A DNA stretch of 64,000 bases from Anaerohalosphaeraceae bacterium (GTDB taxonomy: Bacteria > Planctomycetota > Phycisphaerae > Sedimentisphaerales > UBA12454). Under the pieces are notes generated by a model. It saw nothing but the letters and a program-made list of their open reading frames with translations, made no database searches and was not told the origin of the DNA. Made by a program: the position numbers and the translations under genes. Positions 57,214 through 64,000 of the stretch are shown here, in pieces (the stretch's first letter is position 1; every line of letters begins with the position of its first letter). Location of the stretch: NCBI GenBank assembly GCA_021108375.1, contig JAIORA010000016.1:1-64000 (forward strand), written 5' to 3'.

Positions 57214-58590
57214 TCAATGTCCGACTGGTTCGCCGACAATCGCTTTTATTTCATTAAGTTGTTTCTCTAACACTTTTTCTGTCTTTGCTTCTACGTTAAG
57301 CCTCAAAAAAGGCTCAGTATTGCTCGGCCGGCAGTTAAACCACCAGTCTTTAAACTGTATCGTCGTCCCGTCGAGGTCATCTATCTGTCCTTGGCTGAAC
57401 TTTTTAGCGAGTTCTTTCATCATCGCTTCTTTGTTATCAACCGAGAAATTCAATTCCCCACTGGCATAACACCTTCGTAACGGCTCAACGAGTTTGCTCA
57501 TCGACTTACTTGTCGAGCTTAGTATATTGATGAGGTGAACCATTGTTATCATTCCGGAATCTGCGTAGAAGTTATCCCGATAATAGAAATGGCCGCTCAG
57601 TTCACCGCCGAAGATTGCGTGCGATGAACGCAGAGTTTTTTTCATAAAGGAGTGTCCAACCCTCTCTCGCCTCGGTATTCCGCCGTGCTTGATAATTTCT
57701 TCCTGCACAACCCAACTGCTCCGCAGGTCGTAAACGATTGCCGCTCCGGGCGTTTTTTTCAGAAAGTAAGGCACCATAAGCGCCGTCATCAAATCGCACC
57801 CTATGGTTCTGCCGGCCTCATCAATCACAATCAGCCTGTCGGCATCACCGTCAAAGCAGATTCCGACATCCGCGCCTTCTTTGACAACCGTTTCTTTAAG
57901 TTCTGCCAAATTACTTTCAACCAGCGGGTTAGGCTCGTGTTTGAATGTTCCGTTGTGTTTGAAGTTTAGTTTGACAATTTCGATACCGAGGTCATCAAAA
58001 ATCGCAGGCACCATTTTACCCGCCATACCATTTGAAGCGTCAATAACTATTTTCAAAGGCTTTACTTTGCCATCCAGAAACTTCAGCACGTGCTGCTTAT
58101 ACGCATCGACAAGGTCAAGTTTTTCAACACTGCCGTCAATAATCCCTCTTGTGTGCAGAAGTGCCATCGCGATATGTTTAATTTCTTTCAGGCCTGTATC
58201 TTCTCCGACTGGCTTCGCGTCAAGTCCGGAAATTTTAAAACCGTTATATTGAGCCGGATTATGCGAAGCGGTAACCTGCACACCCCCGCAGGTTCCGAGA
58301 TGATTTATCGCGAAATAAATTTGCGGCGTATCTATCAGCCCGACATCGATAACATTCGCTCCGACGGCATTCATTCCTTTTATCAATGCCTTTGCGACTG
58401 CCTTGCTGTGAGTTCGCATATCGTGTCCGACGCAGAGGCTCTGGCGATTTGCCTGCCCGCGTTCGTAGCCCCTAAGCAGAGACCGCAAAAACGACGCTGT
58501 CGCGTTACCGATTTTCCACGCAGCTTCTTCATCTAATTGGTCGGGATAAAGGCCGCGAATATCATAGGCTTTAAAAATTGCAGGGTCCAT
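57214..58590 (-). CDS. Phosphomannomutase/phosphoglucomutase
   Basis: FKAYDIRGLYPDQLDEEAAWKIG...GVQVTASHNPAQYNGFK...GICFDGDADRLIVID. Confidence 0.95.
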   Translation of the reverse strand: MDPAIFKAYDIRGLYPDQLDEEAAWKIGNATASFLRSLLRGYERGQANRQSLCVGHDMRTHSKAVAKALIKGMNAVGANVIDVGLIDTPQIYFAINHLGTCGGVQVTASHNPAQYNGFKISGLDAKPVGEDTGLKEIKHIAMALLHTRGIIDGSVEKLDLVDAYKQHVLKFLDGKVKPLKIVIDASNGMAGKMVPAIFDDLGIEIVKLNFKHNGTFKHEPNPLVESNLAELKETVVKEGADVGICFDGDADRLIVIDEAGRTIGCDLMTALMVPYFLKKTPGAAIVYDLRSSWVVQEEIIKHGGIPRRERVGHSFMKKTLRSSHAIFGGELSGHFYYRDNFYADSGMITMVHLINILSSTSKSMSKLVEPLRRCYASGELNFSVDNKEAMMKELAKKFSQGQIDDLDGTTIQFKDWWFNCRPSNTEPFLRLNVEAKTEKVLEKQLNEIKAIVGEPVGH

Positions 58591-58739
58591 ATCAAGCTCC
58601 AGCTAAAAAGTATTGTCTCGACTGTTTAGCTGATTGTACTTAACGAACTCGGCCTGGTCAAATGCAAACTGGACGTACGAAGGGCTTTGCGAGCTTATTT
58701 GGGGAAAAACAGGTGGTTTGTCATTAACCCTAAAGGGTA

Positions 58740-59132
58740 TTATATTTTTATCGGGATATCGGCCAATTTCGCCAAAACCTCTTTCCTGCCTACCATCCCG
58801 ACATATTTGCCGTTAGATACAACTGGAATCTGCCTGAAGTGGTTTTTACAAAGGCAGTCGATTATCGTGCCGATATCGTCATTTTCGTCAGCCGTTATAA
58901 TTCCCCAGGTCATAAGATTGCTGGTCAGAGTTTGCCCCTGCTGTCCTCCATCGGCTTTGAACAGTCCTAAAAGGTCTTTTTCGGATAGCACACCAGCAAC
59001 CGAGCCATCGTAATGCAGAACCGGAATTGAGCATATTTTCCTGTTCTTCATTAGTTTAAAGGCTATTTTTATTGGTGTATCGGGTTCAACGCAGATTATA
59101 TCTGTTCGCATTATATCTTTTGCTTTTGCCAT
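58740..59132 (-). CDS. CBS domain-pair protein
   Basis: MRTDIICVEPDTPIKIAFKLMKNRKICSIPVLHYDGSVAGVLSEKDLL...HFRQIPVVSNGKYVGMVGRKEVL. Confidence 0.92.
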   Translation of the reverse strand: MAKAKDIMRTDIICVEPDTPIKIAFKLMKNRKICSIPVLHYDGSVAGVLSEKDLLGLFKADGGQQGQTLTSNLMTWGIITADENDDIGTIIDCLCKNHFRQIPVVSNGKYVGMVGRKEVLAKLADIPIKI

Positions 59133-59147
59133 AAAACTGCCCTAAAT

Positions 59148-59546
59148 CTAAACTGGGATATCCGTTTTGGTCTTGAGTTGCATAAGATGTTGTATGACAC
59201 CACCTCTTTTGACAATACCGACAAGTCTGCCATTAAGCGTTACCGGCATTTGCCGCAGGTCTTCCCTTATAAAGCGGTACACAACTACTATCAGTCCGGT
59301 ATTTTGCTCAAAAGACATCACGTTGCTTTTCATACAACAGCTAACTGGCTTAGCTTTGTCTTTAGCGTTTGCAAACCATTTTATGAGCATCTTTTCGGTT
59401 ACCGCGCCGACGAGCTTATTATTATCGTCCACTACCGGCAGGAACACCTGGTCGCTTTCTACCATAAGCTTAGTAGCCTGCCGGATAGTACTGCCCCGAT
59501 GAACAGAAATTACCTTATCAGACATCAATGTTTTTAAATCAAACAT
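59148..59546 (-). CDS. CBS domain-pair protein
   Basis: MSDKVISVHRGSTIRQATKLMVESDQVFLPVVDDNNKLVGAVTEKMLI...LRQMPVTLNGRLVGIVKRGGVI. Confidence 0.9.
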   Translation of the reverse strand: MFDLKTLMSDKVISVHRGSTIRQATKLMVESDQVFLPVVDDNNKLVGAVTEKMLIKWFANAKDKAKPVSCCMKSNVMSFEQNTGLIVVVYRFIREDLRQMPVTLNGRLVGIVKRGGVIQHLMQLKTKTDIPV

Positions 59547-59566
59547 AATACAAATTCTAATCTTCA

Positions 59567-59595
59567 GTTAGTCCTGCCATTACTATGGCGGGGTT
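59567..59595 (+). repeat. REP-like hairpin GTTAGTCCTGCCATTACTATGGCGGGGTTTG
   Basis: Stem TGCCAT/ATGGCG in family flanks. Confidence 0.7.
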
Positions 59596-59613
59596 TGTGC
59601 TTTCACAATCACT

Positions 59614-59664
59614 ACCCGTTCCCACCGCTTAGTAGCCGAGCCGCGGAAGCGGCCGGACGGCTTT
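59614..59664 (+). repeat. Partial copy of the long dispersed repeat
   Basis: CCCGTTCCCACCGCTTAGTAGCCGAGCCGCGGAAGCGGCCGGA identical to 61284-61326. Confidence 0.8.
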
Positions 59665-59698
59665 TAGTTAGCTCCCCCAAAACGGTTTGAATAGTTAA

Positions 59699-59859
59699 GG
59701 GTAGCTCTAATAATTGCTTTTGAGCGACAAGTAGAAAATTTTTGTCCGATGGCAAGAAAGACAAATCAGCTTGAGCCGTAGTTCAAGTGGCTTTTGCCTG
59801 ACGCTGTCCATCGGCGAAAAGGTTCGCTTGTTCGCCAAAATGAATTTTTAGAGGTTCCC
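59699..59859. mobile_element. MITE-like element B (161 bp) flanked by TTAA
   Basis: Ends GGGTAGCTCTAATAATT... / ...AATTTTTAGAGGTTCCC are imperfect inverted repeats; TTAA at 59695-59698 and 59860-59863. Confidence 0.7.
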
Positions 59860-60055
59860 TTAAACAGGTTCTATCGAACAAACGCCGCCTTCGTTTAAAA
59901 TATAAGAAGTTTTTTTTGTGATGCAAAATTGGCATTGCTTAAATCCGTGTTAATTGGCGTCTAATATCAGTTTTGTCAAATACGGCTATTTTTACCCCCG
60001 ATAAAACCGTTCACTGCTCGACAAAATCCTTCATTTAGTATAAACTCTCTAACTT

Positions 60056-61084
60056 ATGGACAAAGATTTGAAAAATAAAACGATTAGCCAGCTCCAGGAA
60101 ATTATCATTGCCTTTGGCGGCAAAGCCTACCAGGGGCCGGTCGCGTTCAATTTTATCCACCAGAAGTTCGCCCGGTCGCTCGATGAATTCACGACCCTTA
60201 AGAAGGATCTCCGGGCATCTCTCGTTAGCGGCGGCTATTTCCTGTCGAACCTCAAAGTTGCCGAAAAGCTCTGCGACCCTGATGGCACTGAAAAATATCT
60301 TTTCACACTTTCTGATGGCAACAACATCGAAACTGTCTTACTGCGCGAATCGGATAGAAACACAATCTGCATTTCCTGTCAGGTCGGCTGCAAGCTGGGC
60401 TGTAAGTTTTGTGCTACCGGCTTCCTGAAATTCCAGCGGGACTTAACTGCCGGCGAGATTGTTGACCAGGTAATAAAAATTGCCGCCGATGCGGGCAAAA
60501 TAAATAATATCGTTTTTATGGGTATGGGCGAGCCAATGTACAATTACGATAATTGTCTCAAGGCCGTTTGGATTCTAACCGACCCGAAGGGCCTCAATAT
60601 CGGAATCCGCAAACAGACAATTTCCACTTGCGGCTTGCCCGATGGCATAAGAGCTTTGGCAGAGGAGGATATTTACCCGCGTCTTGCCGTCTCGCTCCAC
60701 GCCGCCAGCGATACCCTGCGAAAAAAACTGATGCCGATAGCCTCAAAGCATCCTATGGCAGAGCTTGTTTCAGCGATGAGATATTACCAGCAGAAAACTT
60801 CCCGCAGAATTACGATTGAGTATTGTATGATAAAGTGCCTCAACGATTCGCTTTCCGATGCGCAGGCATTGGCAGCATTGCTCAGGCCCTTGCGGGCAAA
60901 TGTCAATTTGATAGAGTACAATCCTCATCCCGGCTGCGATTTCCAGGGTTCATCAAGCCGGGCCATAAAGGCTTTTAAGGATACTCTTATGCAGTCTGGT
61001 GTGGAGACGATAGTGCGCTACCGCCGTGGCAGAAACATAAAAGCCGCTTGCGGCCAGCTCGGTGCAGACAGAATAAAAAAATGA
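60056..61084 (+). CDS. rlmN: 23S rRNA (adenine2503-C2)-methyltransferase
   Basis: TICISCQVGCKLGCKFCATGFLKFQRDLTAGEIVDQV...NIVFMGMGEPMYNYDN...GIRKQTISTCGLPDGI. Confidence 0.96.
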   Translation: MDKDLKNKTISQLQEIIIAFGGKAYQGPVAFNFIHQKFARSLDEFTTLKKDLRASLVSGGYFLSNLKVAEKLCDPDGTEKYLFTLSDGNNIETVLLRESDRNTICISCQVGCKLGCKFCATGFLKFQRDLTAGEIVDQVIKIAADAGKINNIVFMGMGEPMYNYDNCLKAVWILTDPKGLNIGIRKQTISTCGLPDGIRALAEEDIYPRLAVSLHAASDTLRKKLMPIASKHPMAELVSAMRYYQQKTSRRITIEYCMIKCLNDSLSDAQALAALLRPLRANVNLIEYNPHPGCDFQGSSSRAIKAFKDTLMQSGVETIVRYRRGRNIKAACGQLGADRIKK

Positions 61085-61140
61085 ATTTTGTCCACGAATT
61101 ACGTAACATTTACAATTTCGACCAATGTGGGGAAATCTCA

Positions 61141-61170
61141 GTTAGCCCCACATTTACAAATGTGGGGTTT
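61141..61170 (+). repeat. REP-like hairpin GTTAGCCCCACATTTACAAATGTGGGGTTT
   Basis: Perfect CCCCACATTT/AAATGTGGGG stem. Confidence 0.85.
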
Positions 61171-61212
61171 ATCCTCACAAATTTTCTATTTCGCTCTCAC
61201 AAGACTTTGTCA

Positions 61213-61330
61213 TTTAGCCCGTAGAGCCTGCCCTGAGCGAAGCCGAATGGGTCTTGCCCTGCGGGTATTTGCAAATTTTCTATCCCGTTCCCACCGCTTA
61301 GTAGCCGAGCCGCGGAAGCGGCCGGATAAA
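61213..61330 (+). repeat. Long dispersed repeat carrying a 26-bp internal insert
   Basis: Matches 52037-52155 and 62788-62850. Confidence 0.85.
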
Positions 61331-61391
61331 CTTTGTCATTGCGAGGCCTTGTTTTTTTATTAAAAATCAATCCCGATAAATTGGGATTCAA

Positions 61392-61428
<37 letters not shown>

Positions 61429-61698
61429 TTCTTAAATAAATCGGTCTCCGCCACCAATTTTTAGTCCAAAAACGTCTCTAAACACCCCTTTTGACGAGGG
61501 TTTAATATATTTGACTAAACCTGAGATAATAGTTGTCTGCCAGCGGTAATAATGTTAACATCCCCGGGTGTTTAACTTTAGTGGAAGTGATTGCATAACA
61601 GGATGTAGTATTGCTCTAACCGCAATCGAACATCAGAATCCTTTTAGATTATCATTTCTTGGAAATTTTTGTGTTTTATTGATTTTTGTGAGCCGATT

Positions 61699-62781
61699 AT
61701 GAGTTTGAGTGATATACCTACTCTTGAGATAGGGAATTTAAAAATAAATCCGCCGATAATTCAGGGCGGAATGGGAATCAGGGTTTCGGTTGCGGGTCTT
61801 GCCGCTGCCGTTGCTAACGCTGGCTGTGTTGGCGTTATTGCCAGTACCGGCATAGGCGCATTCGAGGATTATTCCGGGCAGGACTTAGTACAGTTCAACA
61901 GCGATGCCCTGCGAGCCGAGATTAGAAAAACCCGTAAACTCACAGATGGCGTAGTGGGCGTTAACATAATGGTAGCGCTAAGCGATTACGAAAACCTCGC
62001 CAAAACTTCGATAGAGGAAAATGTCGATATGCTCATCTGCGGTGCGGGCCTGCCGTTGGATTTGCCGAAATTTCTCAATGGCAGCGATGTAAAACTCGTT
62101 CCGATAGTTTCTTCTCCAAAGGCGTTGGAGTTGATATGCAGAAGATGGCAGAAAAGGTATAGTAAGTTGCCCGATGCCGTAGTGGTCGAAGGCCCGGATG
62201 CCGGTGGACATCTTGGCTATTCTAATGCCGAGATAGAGAACAAAACTATCCCGCCTCTCGAAGACATAGTCAAAGACGTTGTCAAAATTGCGAATTCGTA
62301 TGACACTAAAATCCCTGTCATTGCTGCCGGCGGAATTTTTGACGGCGCAGACATCGCTCGCTTCCTCAAGTTGGGTGCTTCAGGCGTACAGATGGCAACG
62401 CGTTTTGTTTGTACCGATGAATGTGATGCCGACATACGGTTCAAGCAGGCTTATATAGATGCCAAAGAGGGCGATTCAACGATTATTAAAAGCCCTGTCG
62501 GCCTGCCTGGCAGAGTTCTCAATAGCGAGTTTGTTGAGAAAATCAAACTTGGCGAAACGATGCCATTTATGTGCAGCTACCAGTGCCTTAAAACCTGCGA
62601 CCCTGAAAAAGCTCCGTATTGCATTGCTAAAGTGCTTGCTTCTGCTGCCAGAGGCGATTTGGACGAATCTTTTGCATTTGCTGGTTCAAATGCTTACAAG
62701 TGTACTGAGATTATCCCCGTCGCAACGCTTGTTGATAAGTTGAAGCAGGAACTAAGCGACGCGCTCGATACCGATAAATAG
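61699..62781 (+). CDS. Nitronate monooxygenase / FabK-like flavoprotein
   Basis: NPPIIQGGMGIRVSVAGLAAAVANAGCVGVIASTGIG...VVEGPDAGGHLGY...VIAAGGIFDGADIARFLKLGASGVQMATRFVCTDEC. Confidence 0.93.
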   Translation: MSLSDIPTLEIGNLKINPPIIQGGMGIRVSVAGLAAAVANAGCVGVIASTGIGAFEDYSGQDLVQFNSDALRAEIRKTRKLTDGVVGVNIMVALSDYENLAKTSIEENVDMLICGAGLPLDLPKFLNGSDVKLVPIVSSPKALELICRRWQKRYSKLPDAVVVEGPDAGGHLGYSNAEIENKTIPPLEDIVKDVVKIANSYDTKIPVIAAGGIFDGADIARFLKLGASGVQMATRFVCTDECDADIRFKQAYIDAKEGDSTIIKSPVGLPGRVLNSEFVEKIKLGETMPFMCSYQCLKTCDPEKAPYCIAKVLASAARGDLDESFAFAGSNAYKCTEIIPVATLVDKLKQELSDALDTDK

Positions 62782-62783
62782 CT

Positions 62784-62868
62784 TTGTCATTTAGCCCGTA
62801 GGTCTTGCCCTGCGGGTGTTTGCAAATTTTCTATCCCGTTCCCATCGCCTATCGGCGATTCAATATTC
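62784..62868 (+). repeat. Long dispersed repeat lacking the 26-bp insert
   Basis: TTTGTCATTTAGCCCGTAGGTCTTGCCCTGCGGGTGTTTGCAAATTTTCTATCCCGTTCCCATCGC. Confidence 0.85.
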
Positions 62869-62901
62869 TGTCTACTACATTCTGCGTTCTATCTTCGCAA
62901 A

Positions 62902-63162
62902 TTATATCCGGTTATAGACATCTTTGCGATGCCCAACTCGGACAACAAGTACCAAAAGTTTTTTGTCTTCTATTTGGTACACTATTCTGTAATCGCCAAT
63001 CCGAACACGAAATAAATTCTTCATTCCCTTAACACCTACACATCCATTAGGCCGGGGATTATTTTTAAATGAGCGCAACTTTCTAAATATCCGTTTTTTC
63101 AAGTCGGCATCTAATTTCTGCAAATACTTGACAACCTTGTCATCGAGTTGGACTTTATACAT
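62902..63162 (-). CDS. RelE/ParE-family toxin
   Basis: YKVQLDDKVVKYLQKLDADLKKRIFRKLRSFKNNPRPNGCVGVKGMKNLFRVRIGDYRIVYQIEDKKLLVLVVRVGHRKDVY. Confidence 0.92.
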   Translation of the reverse strand: MYKVQLDDKVVKYLQKLDADLKKRIFRKLRSFKNNPRPNGCVGVKGMKNLFRVRIGDYRIVYQIEDKKLLVLVVRVGHRKDVYNRI

Positions 63163-63168
63163 CCCTGT

Positions 63169-63429
63169 TTAAATCCCTAATTTTTTGGCAACGGTTTCTA
63201 TATCCGTAAATTTACCTCTCTTCAAAGCAACCTTAGCTGCATCAACATCTAATTTATCTTCTAAAATTTCGAGCAGTTCCAAATCTTCTATCGGCACAAA
63301 TGCAAAAGCCTTTTTGCCATTCTTTCTTACGCACACGCGCTCAGATGCAAAGATAACCCGGTTAGCAATCTCCGAAAAATCGTGCCTTACACTTGTCATA
63401 TCTAACGTAGTCATATCAAACCCTTTCAA
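63169..63429 (-). CDS. Phd/YefM-like antitoxin
   Basis: TSVRHDFSEIANRVIFASERVCVRKNGKKAFAFVPIEDLELLEILED, directly upstream of toxin. Confidence 0.85.
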   Translation of the reverse strand: MKGFDMTTLDMTSVRHDFSEIANRVIFASERVCVRKNGKKAFAFVPIEDLELLEILEDKLDVDAAKVALKRGKFTDIETVAKKLGI

Positions 63430-63540
63430 ATTTCTTACAACTATAATATCGCAAATATCAGAGGTGTATTCAACTAAAAAGTTATATAAGTGTCAAAAGT
63501 TGTAAAAATTGCTATTTTTTCCCGTTTTTTAGCCTAAAAA

Positions 63541-64000
63541 TCAGTATCTCCTGCCAATAATCTTGGATGATATTGTGTAATTTACAAAGAAATACCGCAG
63601 AGCGTCTATCGGGTGGTCGTAAATGCCGTCCTTTAATGGCAGTTCATCTTTTCTCGAATTTTCCGGATAGTGATAGCACGAAAGAGCCTCTATCAATTTT
63701 CCGCATTTCGGGCTGATAACCAGTTTTGCTTTTCCATCACCGCTGCGAAGTGCTCGGCGAACTAATTCTACGCCCTCGCAGATACTGCTTTTTCGGTATC
63801 GAACAGGCACGCCATTTTCGCGTAAAACTTTTACCGCACTCGTTCCCGTAACATCGTTTTTTGCTGCTCCTGCCGGGTCGCAAAAACTTGTTGCTATCTC
63901 GCCGGAGTATCTGTTTTTTATTTCTCTTGCGTGAACTTCTATTGTTGTTTTGCTTTTTATGTATTCATCGATAATCCGAATTTTACCTTCGCCATCAATC
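63541..64000 (-). CDS. Phage terminase large subunit, C-terminal (nuclease) part; truncated by window edge
   Basis: Open frame to edge: IDGEGKIRIIDEYIKSKTTIEVHAREIKNRYSGEIATSFCDPAGAAKNDVTGTSAVKVLRENGVPVRYRKSSICEGVELVRRAL...DGIYDHPIDALRYFFVNYTI. Confidence 0.83.
   Translation of the reverse strand, partial: IDGEGKIRIIDEYIKSKTTIEVHAREIKNRYSGEIATSFCDPAGAAKNDVTGTSAVKVLRENGVPVRYRKSSICEGVELVRRALRSGDGKAKLVISPKCGKLIEALSCYHYPENSRKDELPLKDGIYDHPIDALRYFFVNYTISSKIIGRRY

Overview
This 64-kb window looks chromosomal. I infer a Planctomycetota/Phycisphaerae-like host from gene content only; no taxonomic search was run. It contains: (i) an envelope/polysaccharide cluster (about 1.5-12.9 kb) with a WecA/MraY-like transferase, an LTA-synthase-like sulfatase, nucleotide-sugar epimerases and a dehydrogenase; (ii) housekeeping genes (pyrE, purB, prfB with a +1 frameshift site, pepA, folE, murG-ftsW, rpmA, obgE, coaX, mnmE-like, mutS, hldD, ftsY, dnaA); (iii) a single-strand phage structural cassette (about 42.0-51.9 kb) with a DUF5309/SU10-type major capsid protein, a scaffold-like protein, tail/fibre-like proteins and a beta-helix protein; (iv) an 11-kb block of host-type genes plus a restriction-modification pair; and (v) the C-terminal part of a terminase large subunit at the right edge (63.5-64 kb). 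No portal, integrase or endolysin is recognisable. The strongest unexplained signals are the split phage module, direct repeats bracketing the block that splits it, a 159-bp TA-flanked MITE-like element in two copies (one inserted at the TA edge of a REP-like hairpin), a second MITE-like element with TTAA flanks, and a family of TTAGCCC-[variable stem]-GGGTTT hairpins. No rRNA, tRNA or CRISPR was recognised.
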